IMG/VR virus record: IMGVR_UViG_3300042547_000045
Span: 1 to 36,534 of that record
Length of the DNA: 36,534 nucleotides
From: a virus
Direction: 5' to 3' (one strand)
Shown: one piece after another, positions 21,070 through 29,973 of the stretch
Numbering within the stretch: the stretch's first letter is position 1
How the letters are laid out: each line of letters starts with the position of its first letter
Notes under the pieces: model-generated
What the model saw: the letters and a program-made list of their open reading frames with translations, nothing else
What the model was told of the DNA's origin: nothing
Database searches by the model: none
Program-made: the position numbers and the translations under genes

Positions 21070-21567
21070 TCAGACGTTGGTGATGCCGTCAGACCGGATC
21101 AGGAACAGCAGGAAGATGATGGTGTCGTCGGCAGGGGTAGACCCCGAGGCCGGGAAACTCACCTTGATTCGCCCTGAAAAGGCCACGGGGGACGAAGCCG
21201 CGATGTCTAGCCCCGCTTCTCCGGCAATGATTCCCCATGCGCTGTCGTCAAGTACGACAGTAAAAAACCCTGAGGGATCGTCACGGTTGGTGATCGTGAG
21301 ACTGATCGGGGTGGGGGTCGGGGTGTAGTTTCCGATGTTGAAGGTTAACCCGTTGCGGGTGTCGACAACATTGGTGACAGTTCGCCTGACAATCTGTGCG
21401 CTGATCGTCGCCCCCGTAAGATTGATGGGTACTACCGGGGTGCTGCAAGCGTCCTGCGCGAGCCGGATGTTCCAGTAGGTCTTCTGTTGGTAGACCAGTT
21501 CACCGGCAATGATCTGATTGTCAAAGCCGCTTACTTGTGCAAGCGTATTCTTGTTAAAGACGGCCAT
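21070..21567 (-). CDS. Hypothetical tail/fibre attachment protein
   Basis: 165 residues: [43 protein letters not shown], then [15 protein letters not shown] and a beta-strand-rich C-terminus. The '[15 protein letters not shown]' segment is similar in style to the N-terminal attachment domains of BppU-type baseplate proteins. Sits between the central tip protein and the collagen-like fibre, consistent with an adaptor. Identity is inferred from position. Confidence 0.6.
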   Translation of the reverse strand: MAVFNKNTLAQVSGFDNQIIAGELVYQQKTYWNIRLAQDACSTPVVPINLTGATISAQIVRRTVTNVVDTRNGLTFNIGNYTPTPTPISLTITNRDDPSGFFTVVLDDSAWGIIAGEAGLDIAASSPVAFSGRIKVSFPASGSTPADDTIIFLLFLIRSDGITNV

Positions 21568-21647
21568 ATTCGTTCCCTGTACTCAGGTTGTGACGCAGCC
21601 CACATTCTTGCGGGTTGCGAATGGATGGTGTCTTGTCTTACCAAATT

Positions 21648-24600
21648 CTATTTAAGTCTTGCCTCTAAGTCAGCAACTTTTTGCGAAAGTTCTTGCACTG
21701 CCTTGATCAGCGGGGCAATGAATTCGCTATAGCGCAAACCCTGAATGCTATCGGGATCGTCCTTGTCTGCCAAAACCCACCCGGCAAAGCTATCCACGCC
21801 AAGCTGATCTAGGGTCGCTTTGACTTGTTGGGCACTCAAGCCGTGGAAGGTACGCATTCCTTCCCGAGCCGGTTGGATTTCCCGCTCGCCCGTCAGGTTG
21901 CCCTCATCGTCAAAGACATTTTCCTTGACCGCAGCCTGCGCCACCTTCCACTTGTATTGGATGGTTTGCAGCTTATTGATGAAGTTAAGCCCGAGAGGAT
22001 TGTCACCAAGGATGTTCTTTTCCCGTTCATCCGAGGTGTTGACCGACCCGCTGACTGCATACACATCCACGAATCGGAAGGATGCCGCGCCGAGCGTGAT
22101 GGTGTTATCGGTTTCAGGCCGAACATATGCATCTTCTACCCGCGCCCGTGCTGTAGCTTTAGTGCCGAGCAGGACGGCTTTTGGACTAGCAGACCCTGAT
22201 GCGCCCGAGATTAGATAAAGCGCATCGTTGCCGTCTGTGTAGACATAAGCACCAATGTTGCCTCCCGAGGTTCTCCATCGAACTTCACCGGATTGCGGGA
22301 GTTGGACGCCACTTGCATATAAACCTTGTGTGCCAACTGTTGCACTAAAAAAACCACCGTATCCCGTGCTGCCTGTCCCGCTTCCTATAACACCCGAGCC
22401 GCCTGCACTACTTCCAAATACACCGCCGCTTGTAGAACTTGTCGATGTGTTGCGACCCCAAATTGCATAAGGCGCACCATCAGCACCACCACTATTGTTT
22501 GTGGTGCCGTAGAAACAAGAATTGCCGTTTACATTGTTAGCGACAATTGTTGAATAAAGCAGTGGATACAAACCGCCGATTGGCGATGTGGTTGATGTAG
22601 TTCCATCAAAATTTGCGCTACCACTGATATTGATGTTTGATGACCCAGTTAGGCTTAAAGCAGAGCCATTCCAAAGCATTGAAGATGAAGGCGAACCAAT
22701 ACTAAATTTGTATGCGCCACCGCTGTAGCCGAGGAAAAAGCCAGTGCCGGTGTTGTAGTCGGTCTGTCCACCTTGGATGTTGCCGGTGCTGCTGACCGTC
22801 AACGTGTTTTGAATAGTCAGCGCACCCGTGTTGACCGTAATGGCCGACAACGTGCCGACTTTTAGGCTTGAGATGTACGGTGTAGTCCAAACCGTATTGC
22901 CTGTAGTCGGGTCATAGATGCCGTCCGATTGATAAAGCGAGTCAGTGCTAGACGGGTTCGGGTCACTTGCGCCCCACGTTGCCGCAAATCCCCAAACAGA
23001 CAATGACTGTCCGCTAGATGGGAATGAGCTTGAGCCGGTGGTGGTGATGTTTCCTGAAACCGGAGAAGGGTTGTTGGGCACACGCGCAAAACAGATGCGT
23101 GACGATGCGCCCGCAGTCCCCGATCCCGTTGGGCCTGTAGTGCCGGTTGGCCCTGTCACCCCCGCGTATCCCGCCGAAAGAATGCTTGCGATTGTCCAAT
23201 TGATCGTGCTAGTCGCTTCTGCATCAAAGGCAAGCAAGTTGACAGATGCCGCCCAAAGCGTGAAGCCTGCGCTTGGTGCTGCCGTAATGGAAGTTGACCA
23301 ACCCGCAGGAACAGGGCTAATGCTGCCGGTTGACCATGTGTAGGTCGAAGTGCCTGTCGGGCCTGCCGGGATCGTGATTGCCCATTGATAAATGACAGCA
23401 CGCCCGGTCTTGTCGCCTGTTGTGCCGGTTGCGCCTGTGCTTCCAGTTGCGCCGGTAGTTCCGGTCGGCCCGCTGCTTCCGGTAGGTCCGCCGGTGCCCG
23501 TTGGGCCGGTCGGGCCGATGGTGCCAGTAGGATTCCAAACAAGCGCAGAAGATACGGACGAAAGCTGCGAGGTTGCTACGTCGTTTGCAACCTTGAAGGC
23601 AAAGTAATAGGTGGCCGGTGGCAAAGATATGTTCGCAAACTTGAACGCAAGAGATGGGGTGAAAGCCTGCGAATTGGCCGAATACTCTGTGCCCCAAACC
23701 TTCCAATCAGACACAGAAGGCGTCGCGGAAGTTGTGTAGAAAAGCGTGATGCTTGTGACCCGTCCAGTCGACGGAAGATTGCACGTCACGCTAAACGATG
23801 GAACAGTTGCGGTTGGGTTTAGGTCGCCAACCGTAGGAGCAGACAGCGCAGAAAAGAAGAAGGCAGAGACAAGCCCGCTGTTAGGCGCAGGCGTGAATTG
23901 AGTGATGTTCTGATCGTCGTATACGTCGGCGTTGTACTCGGTGCATTCAATCTGTGCGCCAAGGTTGCCGTCAGGCAAGGTTGTTTCGCTGACCTTGATG
24001 GCGCGGAACAGCTTGTTCGTCCAACCGTAGTCGCTGTTTGTGATGCTGATGACATCACCCGCGTCCACCTGAATGCCGGGGTATGCGGTCGAGAAAGTGA
24101 CAATCAAGTCCTCACGCGCCTGCTCAAGCATCCGGTTGGCGATGTACTGCGCCTGCACCGAGTCGTTGATCAGGTCGAACGTCACCGTGGCTTTGTTGGC
24201 CGGTTCGTTCGCATACATCAATGCGCTTGGCGTTTCCAAGAAAATCAGGTTGGGCTGATCCTTGTTGCCCTTCCACGGGAACGTGGCTTCGACTTGGTTA
24301 ATGCTCTGCGTGATGTCGGAGATGCTTACGCGAAGTTCGCCGATGATGTTGGAGTCATCAAACGAGAAGGATGACGACTCTGCTTTGTTGATCACCGGCA
24401 TCCACTGACCCGTGGTTTCTTGGTACGCAAGCCAAGAGTCGCAAGCCGTGAGAATGCGATCGATGTTGCTTAGGACGTTCTCGCCCGTGTTCAGCACACC
24501 ATTGATCCGATACCGAGCTTGAGTAGTAGACCCGCCCGTGTAGGGGATGTATGTGATCAGTTGGTCAGAGTAGGTGTTCAGTGCCCCGCAAGCCGTGGTG

Positions 24601-25358
24601 TTGATGTTGCCGATGGGAACCGCGCAGCCATACACATCTGACTTCAGGTAGTCCTCAAGCACATCGCCGGGGCGTGCCGCGCCTGCGCTTTTGAGGTAAT
24701 GAGAAACTTTGAAGGTCAGGGGCTGAAGTCCCGTCGTGCCCGCTTCGCTGTTGTAGGTGAGCTTGACGATGGCGAATGCCAAGCCGTTCATCTGCCGATT
24801 GGTTGCAGGCCACCGCAGGCTAGGCGTGATGTCAGCACCACCCATCACCACACTCGGTGCAGAGCCGGTCACGTTGGTGATCGTGCCCGCCGCGTTGGAG
24901 GTGTAAAGATTGATGTAGAGATTGCCCGAAATCTTCGTGTCTACGTTGCCCGCGCCGTCAGTCAGGGATACAACCTTGGTGGGGTCGGTGCCGTCAAAGG
25001 TGACGAGTCGGTCGCCGTAGTAGAACTGCGTGCGGTCATAGGTGAACTGACCATCGGGCGAGATATTGCTGATTGCTAAGACGTAGTACATCGTCTTGTT
25101 GTCGGTGGACAGCACCGCATCAACAAACGTGCCGCCTAGCCAAGCGTCACCATAGACAACCGGAATCGGGTTGTTTGCGCTTGGGGGGATTTGCTGTCTT
25201 GCGCCAGGATCGACTTGGTTGGGCGCCTTGTTTGACCCGAATGTGCGCGTAATGACGTAGGACAGCGCGTAGTTTGCAGCAAACGCGACGGCCACATATG
25301 CAAAGGTTCCTGCCGCAGCCGCGCCCAACACGGCGGTGGCAATCATTGTTCCGACCAT
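21648..25358 (-). CDS. Central tail tip/host-specificity protein with collagen stretch and S74 chaperone
   Basis: 1236 residues, the largest protein here. The N-terminus has a hydrophobic segment (ATAVLGAAAAGTFAYVAVAF), then SANNPIPVVYGDAWLGGTFVD, followed by J/TipJ-like beta domains to about 480. An Fn3-like module follows (SVTCNLPSTGRVTSITLFY), then a short GPTGPTG/GATGSTGATG collagen stretch, a repetitive beta region with GGVFGSSAGGSGVIG, and a C-terminal intramolecular chaperone of the peptidase S74 type: TSDEREKNILG with Ser1109 and Lys1114 as the likely self-cleaving pair, ending in a coiled coil (IKAVQELSQKVADLEARL). The chaperone trimerises the fibre and is then released. The protein links tail tip to fibres and probably sets host range. 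Confidence 0.8.
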   Translation of the reverse strand: MVGTMIATAVLGAAAAGTFAYVAVAFAANYALSYVITRTFGSNKAPNQVDPGARQQIPPSANNPIPVVYGDAWLGGTFVDAVLSTDNKTMYYVLAISNISPDGQFTYDRTQFYYGDRLVTFDGTDPTKVVSLTDGAGNVDTKISGNLYINLYTSNAAGTITNVTGSAPSVVMGGADITPSLRWPATNRQMNGLAFAIVKLTYNSEAGTTGLQPLTFKVSHYLKSAGAARPGDVLEDYLKSDVYGCAVPIGNINTTACGALNTYSDQLITYIPYTGGSTTQARYRINGVLNTGENVLSNIDRILTACDSWLAYQETTGQWMPVINKAESSSFSFDDSNIIGELRVSISDITQSINQVEATFPWKGNKDQPNLIFLETPSALMYANEPANKATVTFDLINDSVQAQYIANRMLEQAREDLIVTFSTAYPGIQVDAGDVISITNSDYGWTNKLFRAIKVSETTLPDGNLGAQIECTEYNADVYDDQNITQFTPAPNSGLVSAFFFSALSAPTVGDLNPTATVPSFSVTCNLPSTGRVTSITLFYTTSATPSVSDWKVWGTEYSANSQAFTPSLAFKFANISLPPATYYFAFKVANDVATSQLSSVSSALVWNPTGTIGPTGPTGTGGPTGSSGPTGTTGATGSTGATGTTGDKTGRAVIYQWAITIPAGPTGTSTYTWSTGSISPVPAGWSTSITAAPSAGFTLWAASVNLLAFDAEATSTINWTIASILSAGYAGVTGPTGTTGPTGSGTAGASSRICFARVPNNPSPVSGNITTTGSSSFPSSGQSLSVWGFAATWGASDPNPSSTDSLYQSDGIYDPTTGNTVWTTPYISSLKVGTLSAITVNTGALTIQNTLTVSSTGNIQGGQTDYNTGTGFFLGYSGGAYKFSIGSPSSSMLWNGSALSLTGSSNINISGSANFDGTTSTTSPIGGLYPLLYSTIVANNVNGNSCFYGTTNNSGGADGAPYAIWGRNTSTSSTSGGVFGSSAGGSGVIGSGTGSTGYGGFFSATVGTQGLYASGVQLPQSGEVRWRTSGGNIGAYVYTDGNDALYLISGASGSASPKAVLLGTKATARARVEDAYVRPETDNTITLGAASFRFVDVYAVSGSVNTSDEREKNILGDNPLGLNFINKLQTIQYKWKVAQAAVKENVFDDEGNLTGEREIQPAREGMRTFHGLSAQQVKATLDQLGVDSFAGWVLADKDDPDSIQGLRYSEFIAPLIKAVQELSQKVADLEARLK

Positions 25359-25361
25359 TTT

Positions 25362-25808
25362 TTATTCCTTGCAGTACGTCGAGTCGATCTTCTTAAAGCC
25401 TCGGCTTTCTAGATCAATCTTAGGGCTTTGAGGCATCAGCGAAATGATGACAACCTCTGCCCGTTCCTGATCAATCAATTCTTGTGCTTTCTTGTTGTAG
25501 GCCAAAAACAATTTGCCGCCAATCGTTGTGTTCCTATGCTCGGGCGCGACCCACCAAGCTAGTTCCCTGACTTCGTTAACCTCGGGGCACCACACATTCG
25601 GCACCACGATTCCCGCCGCCATCCCGCGATATTCGTTGTCCACTAGGACAAAGCCGCGACCGATGATGAGCGAGGAGAGAAGCTGCCGTATGTGTTGCTC
25701 GTCGTGTAGTCTCTTGTCTCTTAGCTTAATGATCGGGGACTCTGCCGCATATTGCCGCATCATCTCGACGCAGGCATCTATGTCGAATTTGTTTGCCTCC
25801 CTGATCAT
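25362..25808 (-). CDS. GNAT-family N-acetyltransferase-like protein in the tail module
   Basis: 148 residues with the GNAT plan: an N-terminal 'MIREANKFDIDACVEMMRQY', central strands GFVLVDNEYRGMAAGIVV, an ELAWWVAPEHRNTTIGGKLF segment that corresponds to motif A with a weak acetyl-CoA loop (R-x4-GGK), and C-terminal VVIISLMPQS. Overlaps the tail-tip gene upstream by ATGA. May modify a virion protein or host factor; proteins of this type occur among tail genes of some siphoviruses, role unknown. Confidence 0.7.
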   Translation of the reverse strand: MIREANKFDIDACVEMMRQYAAESPIIKLRDKRLHDEQHIRQLLSSLIIGRGFVLVDNEYRGMAAGIVVPNVWCPEVNEVRELAWWVAPEHRNTTIGGKLFLAYNKKAQELIDQERAEVVIISLMPQSPKIDLESRGFKKIDSTYCKE

Positions 25809-26491
25809 GGTTGGATAGTTTCGTCGTATTCAATCCTTGGAACAGTAGTGCCGCCGTTGCCGCCATTGATGCCGCCAGGACTTGCCACGCCGCCACCGGA
25901 TGCAGGCTTGCCAAAGTCGAAGTAGGTGCTAGAAATCGCGTCAACACGATCCATTGACGTTTCGCTAGTACCGTATCGGTCTTGCCAAATTGCTTTGTTA
26001 GTCTTGGAAGATGCCACATAAGTTTCTAGCACCCGCTTCATGGAGGTGCAGGAAATCGAGCAAGTGGCAATCCTGCTTCTCACATCATCATTCCAATCTT
26101 CGGTGATCGAAACATTGGTAATGATGCCTTGGTAGCGTTTGAAGAACTGCTGCGTCGGCGTGGTGATGATCTGATTGTTGGTGTCAAGGAAGCCGCGCCA
26201 AATTTCGACGGTGCTGCCCTTGATGTCTGCGCTTAGGATCAGTGCGACGTTGGCCGGGTTGATGCCGGTGAGCGACACCATCATGTCGGTTGAGGTTGAC
26301 TTGATATTGCGCTCGACCTGACCGATCCCGAGCAGCGACCCCATCCCCGAGAACGTGATTCCGCTGACAGTGATAGGCGCGGCCGCGTTGCAGAATGTGT
26401 AAGTCGTTGGCGATGTCTTACCCACCACCATCCTCACAAACTCAGCGTGTCGAATGTTTGCGCTGTTCAGCGCGTTCATGGTGGTACTCAT
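25805..26491 (-). CDS. Tail tip/hub-associated protein
   Basis: 228 residues from the ATG in an ATGA overlap with the preceding gene; an in-frame start 13 codons earlier is less likely. Pattern: HAEFVRMVVG, ISGMG-type strands, then DMMVSLTGINPANVALILSADIKGSTVEIWRGFLDTN and FKRYQGIITNVSITEDWNDDVR, as in conserved minor tail proteins lying between the tape measure and the central tip protein (DUF2163/L-like). A Gly-rich stretch near the C-terminus precedes a short acidic tail. Structural role inferred. Confidence 0.65.
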   Translation of the reverse strand: MSTTMNALNSANIRHAEFVRMVVGKTSPTTYTFCNAAAPITVSGITFSGMGSLLGIGQVERNIKSTSTDMMVSLTGINPANVALILSADIKGSTVEIWRGFLDTNNQIITTPTQQFFKRYQGIITNVSITEDWNDDVRSRIATCSISCTSMKRVLETYVASSKTNKAIWQDRYGTSETSMDRVDAISSTYFDFGKPASGGGVASPGGINGGNGGTTVPRIEYDETIQP

Positions 26492-27138
26492 GGCGCGACG
26501 TTCTCCCGGAACACGAAGGGTTGATCCCAATTCACGAACGCGCCGTTGGTCATCGGCGTCAGCGTGTAGATCGGGCAGACTTCCGCATACACGGGGAAGT
26601 AGACCGCAGACCCGACTGCCGTGAGCGTGCCCGTACTAGGCGTGCCAATGACGGGACGATGCAGATTGACCGATACCGTCGAGTCACCACCGCGTAAGAC
26701 TTGTTGCGTGACCTTGTAGACGTAGCTGCCGAGTTGCAGGAAGTCGCCTGCCGCAAACACAACGGTGCCCGCGCCGACAGCGGGAAGATTGCCGACAGTG
26801 ATGGTTTGTGAGTTTGCCGGAGGAACCGAAGCAAGTGTCAGCGCCGCCGCCTGTCCCGCACTTAGGCCACCCTTGTATTCGGTGAACCAAGAGAGCGTGG
26901 TTCCGCTGAACGTGATGTTTGCGGGAAGCTCGCGATCCAGGTTGTCGATTGTCTGAATGACATTTCGAACTTGCGGGTAGTACAGATAGTTATGCGGGAC
27001 GATGGTGAACACCCAAGGAACAGACGTAAGGTATTGCGCCGTCCTGATTTGCCCGCCCCGCGTGACTTGCTGACCGACCGTACGCCGGTTGTTCACAGTC
27101 ATCGACTGCTGAATGTCAACGATAGTTTGAAACGACAT
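26488..27138 (-). CDS. Distal tail/minor tail protein
   Basis: 216 residues, all-beta in look: MSFQTIVDIQQSMTVNNRRTVGQQ, then QYLTSVPWVFTIVPHNY, TFSGTTLSWFTEYKG and a repeat-like LPAVGAGTVVFAAGDFLQLGSYVYKVTQQVLRGG. Position right after the tape measure is that of distal-tail or lambda gpM-like proteins. Likely forms the first ring of the tail tip. Confidence 0.68.
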   Translation of the reverse strand: MSFQTIVDIQQSMTVNNRRTVGQQVTRGGQIRTAQYLTSVPWVFTIVPHNYLYYPQVRNVIQTIDNLDRELPANITFSGTTLSWFTEYKGGLSAGQAAALTLASVPPANSQTITVGNLPAVGAGTVVFAAGDFLQLGSYVYKVTQQVLRGGDSTVSVNLHRPVIGTPSTGTLTAVGSAVYFPVYAEVCPIYTLTPMTNGAFVNWDQPFVFRENVAP

Positions 27139-29145
27139 TTACATTCTCCCCGGCGTGACAGCCAAGCCTTTTTGCGCGTACTGATTCGCCGCCCAAATTG
27201 CCTTAGAACTACCAAGTAGCCTTTGCTCAAACGACTTCACATCAATTGCTTGAATGTTGTAGTTCGTAATGTTGGTTGACGCCCCCGCGCTTTGCAGACT
27301 GTGATTCGGAATGATGGTGCCACTCATGCGTGGCACGAACAGTTCAGGCCCGCGCTCGCCCACGAGATAGGCAGAGTTGCCCGTAACCGTGCCGCCCATT
27401 GCCCGCGTGGGAAGGTTGAAGCCGAATACGTTTGCCAACAGCTTCATGGCCGAAGCCTTCAGTTGAATGGCAATCATGTCAAGGATGATGCTGCGAGCAA
27501 ACTCTTTGAAGTTGAGCTTGCCGGTACGCACGAAGTCGTCAAGGGCACGAGTCATGTTGCCCATCAGCGAACCAAAGATCGTAGCGCCGGTTTCCATGTC
27601 TTTCGGGAAGTTCTTAAAGAAGTCTCCCGCAGCTTTCTTAACGCCCTCAAACACGCCCAAGTCCTTGTCTGCCCTCTCTGCTTCATCCCGAATGATGACG
27701 AGCAATTGGTAGCGTCGCTCATAAAGATCATTAAGCCGCTTTTCAGCAGCTTCACGATCTTTCGGGTCAAGAGAGGCTTCGTTAAGTTTTCTTTGTTCTT
27801 CTGCAAGTTCAGCAGTGAGCTTGATTCTTGAACGGAGAAATTCGTAGTTGTAGTCGCGCATCTCGCTGCGTCGCAACTCAAGGTCGGTTAGTCTTTCCTC
27901 AGTAGCGAGTGCGCGGCTTTGTGCCTCGTCATACTCCTTGATTGCCTGCACATAATTTATGTATGAGACAGTCGCATCGTCGATGTCTTTCTGTTCTTCC
28001 ATCCGAGCGCGGTGCGCCTTAGCCGCCATATCGCCGCGCCGCTTAATTTCTGCCTCTTCTTCGCGCTTGCGTTTTTCTGCCTCGCGCTTGCGCTTTTCTT
28101 CTTCGGGATCAACGCCCTCTTTTACATCCCGAATCTTTGGGCCTGCCGCGCCGCCGACCAAGGGAGGATTGATAAAGCCGCGCCCCGCTCCGGCCTGAGA
28201 ATTGCCGGATTGCATTTGCTTGAGTTCGCCATTCATCGCCGCAAGGATCGGTTGCCATTTGGCAAGCTGATCTTGCGCTTCCTTCATCCTCTCTCGATAC
28301 GTGCCCTTCCAAAACGAAGACACATTCGGGTCTTGAAGCAGCTTCCCCATCGCGGCAATTTCTTCTTTTGCCGCCGTGATTTGCATTTCAGCGAAGTCTT
28401 TTTTGAGCGTGCCGAAGAATCCCTGAATCAGCGTGCCCGACTTGGCGTGCCCGCTCATCTTGTCTAATGCTTCGTTGATCTTGCGAATCGCAGGCTCTAA
28501 GAAGTCAACAAAGTTGAGCGTGAGATTGCGACTTGCCTGACCGAGCTTGTCATAGAAGTCAGCAAGCAATTTGATTGCATTGGCCTGTTTCTCTGTAATG
28601 TCGTTGGCCTTGCTAATACCTTCTGCAACGCCCGCGATATCTACGCCCTTTGCCGCCTTGCCTAGCAACTCCATCGCTTTTGCAGAGCGCGTCAGTGGGT
28701 CTTCAATCTCTGCAAGTCCTTGAATGGTTCGCAGGAAAAGCTGCTGACTCGTCAAAGTTTCGAGGTCTTTGAGCGAAACGCCAATCTTTGCAAAGTTGCG
28801 TTGCGCCTCAAACGATCCCTCTGCGGCCTTGTCTACATAGTTAGTGAACGAGGCAAACATCTTGCCCGCGTCTTCGGCTTTGCCGCCTGAGTTGGCTAGG
28901 GCATTCTGTAGCTTGATGACGGTATCAATCGCCACATCGTTTGCCGCCGCCACGTCAGCAATTTCATCGGCAAACAACATTGCCTTGGTGGTCATGGCAG
29001 CAAATGCCGCCGTTGCCACCGTTGCCATGCCTTTTGCCTTGCCGACAAACTCCTCCATCTTCTTGCCCGATTGAGCAAGACCCTGATTGAATTCGGCAGT
29101 GTTCAGCCCGAGCAATACGCCCAAGCGTGCAATCATGTTAGCCAC
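27139..29145 (-). CDS. Tape measure protein
   Basis: 668 residues. Determines tail length by spanning the tube lumen; at about 0.15 nm per residue this predicts a tail near 100 nm. N-terminal MIARLGVLLGLNTAEFNQGLAQSGKKM is the usual start of the lambda/HK97-like tape measure, with an Ala-rich helix and long charged coiled coil (PEEEKRKREAEKRKREEEAEIKRR). The C-terminal part FVRTGKLNFKEFARSIILDMIAIQLK and RAMGGTVTGNSAYLVGERGPELFVPR is the conserved TMP C-terminal domain. Overlaps the frameshifted chaperone by 8 nt. Confidence 0.92.
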   Translation of the reverse strand: MANMIARLGVLLGLNTAEFNQGLAQSGKKMEEFVGKAKGMATVATAAFAAMTTKAMLFADEIADVAAANDVAIDTVIKLQNALANSGGKAEDAGKMFASFTNYVDKAAEGSFEAQRNFAKIGVSLKDLETLTSQQLFLRTIQGLAEIEDPLTRSAKAMELLGKAAKGVDIAGVAEGISKANDITEKQANAIKLLADFYDKLGQASRNLTLNFVDFLEPAIRKINEALDKMSGHAKSGTLIQGFFGTLKKDFAEMQITAAKEEIAAMGKLLQDPNVSSFWKGTYRERMKEAQDQLAKWQPILAAMNGELKQMQSGNSQAGAGRGFINPPLVGGAAGPKIRDVKEGVDPEEEKRKREAEKRKREEEAEIKRRGDMAAKAHRARMEEQKDIDDATVSYINYVQAIKEYDEAQSRALATEERLTDLELRRSEMRDYNYEFLRSRIKLTAELAEEQRKLNEASLDPKDREAAEKRLNDLYERRYQLLVIIRDEAERADKDLGVFEGVKKAAGDFFKNFPKDMETGATIFGSLMGNMTRALDDFVRTGKLNFKEFARSIILDMIAIQLKASAMKLLANVFGFNLPTRAMGGTVTGNSAYLVGERGPELFVPRMSGTIIPNHSLQSAGASTNITNYNIQAIDVKSFEQRLLGSSKAIWAANQYAQKGLAVTPGRM

Positions 29146-29503
29146 GATTGAACCTTTCTTTGTTGAAGCCCGGTGCCATCGTCATAAAGGCTAGAAGCTG
29201 CTCGTTGGCTTGAGCCTTCTTCTGTTCATCGGTTAGCGGGGGATAGATGTAATCGTATGCGGGACCAAGAACTTTCTCAAGCGAAAACGGCTGCGCGTTG
29301 GCCGATCTCATGTAGTTGAAGACGCCCGAGACAAGCGACCCCAACAGGTAGATGACATTGTGATTGCCAAGCATTCCGTCGGAATACATGGTTTGTATAT
29401 CGCCCATCACATCGTGGTCGATGGCAGCAATTGAGTCTTGTGTGTGCCCGTTGAAGATCATTGCTGCCTCTACCTGTTTCTTCAACGAGCGTGTCAGTTT
29501 CCC
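29138..29503 (-). CDS. Tail assembly chaperone, T-like extension (made by -1 frameshift)
   Basis: The reading frame continuous with gpG after the slip, ending just inside the tape measure start: ...GKLTRSLKKQVEAAMIFNGH, IYLLGSLVSGVFNYM and MAPGFNKERF. It has a TTG within it (29485) but no good ribosome site, so it is most simply produced as the end of a G-T fusion. In lambda the T part binds the tail tube protein while the G part binds the tape measure. Confidence 0.85.
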   Translation of the reverse strand, partial: GKLTRSLKKQVEAAMIFNGHTQDSIAAIDHDVMGDIQTMYSDGMLGNHNVIYLLGSLVSGVFNYMRSANAQPFSLEKVLGPAYDYIYPPLTDEQKKAQANEQLLAFMTMAPGFNKERFNRG

Positions 29504-29973
29504 CGCGATTCCCGGTAGGTCGGGGAGATGACTTCGGCAATCTTCTCAACTAGGGCAAGCTGCGTGGACATCGGGAATTCCGCTTCGATGTCCTCATAGG
29601 TGATGTCTGCCATCGTGCCCTCTACAGGGACAAGCAGCTTGATGAATTCGGTGATGCGCGTTTGCGTCATCACTTGTGTGCGGACAGTCTGACGGGTCGA
29701 TTTGCCCTCAATCAGAATGTCGTCCTCGGTGAATTCAAAGCCGGTCTTTTCGGCATCGTCCTTGAATTCAAGAAGTGGCTTTGACAGCTTTTCAAAGAGT
29801 TCTTGAATCTTGGCTTCGTCGGGTTCGTTGATGCGCTTGAAAATGGCATCAGTCTCAGCGACGACCGGAACCCTGACCTTGAAGGTGTGCCCTCCAAGTT
29901 CAAACTTGCGAATGCGGAGTTCTTCCCGCTTGGCTTGGTATGACTCACCAAGCGCGGCTGCAATCTTGCTCAT
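29494..29973 (-). CDS. Tail assembly chaperone, G-like
   Basis: 159 residues: MSKIAAALGESYQAKREELRIRKFELGGHTFKVRVPVVAETDAIFKRIN, then a helical middle and AEFPMSTQLALVEKIAEVI. The position directly before the tape measure, small size and a slippery site at the very last sense codons identify it as the gpG-type chaperone that coats the tape measure before tube assembly. The start overlaps the previous gene by four bases. Confidence 0.85.
   Translation of the reverse strand: MSKIAAALGESYQAKREELRIRKFELGGHTFKVRVPVVAETDAIFKRINEPDEAKIQELFEKLSKPLLEFKDDAEKTGFEFTEDDILIEGKSTRQTVRTQVMTQTRITEFIKLLVPVEGTMADITYEDIEAEFPMSTQLALVEKIAEVISPTYRESRGN
29497..29503 (-). promoter_or_regulatory. Programmed -1 ribosomal frameshift site, G GGA AAC
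   Basis: Read on the minus strand, the zero-frame codons are GGA AAC TGA. The heptamer GGGAAAC fits X XXY YYZ and is the lambda site (GGGAAAG) with only the last base changed. Slipping back one base turns GGA-AAC into GGG-AAA and continues into the T frame, avoiding the stop. Confidence 0.88.

Noticed and set aside
20040-21083. Long open frames antisense to the collagen-like gene (PVGPVGP...)
   Set aside because: They arise because the Gly-Pro-Thr repeats read as Pro/Val/Gly on the other strand; no independent support.
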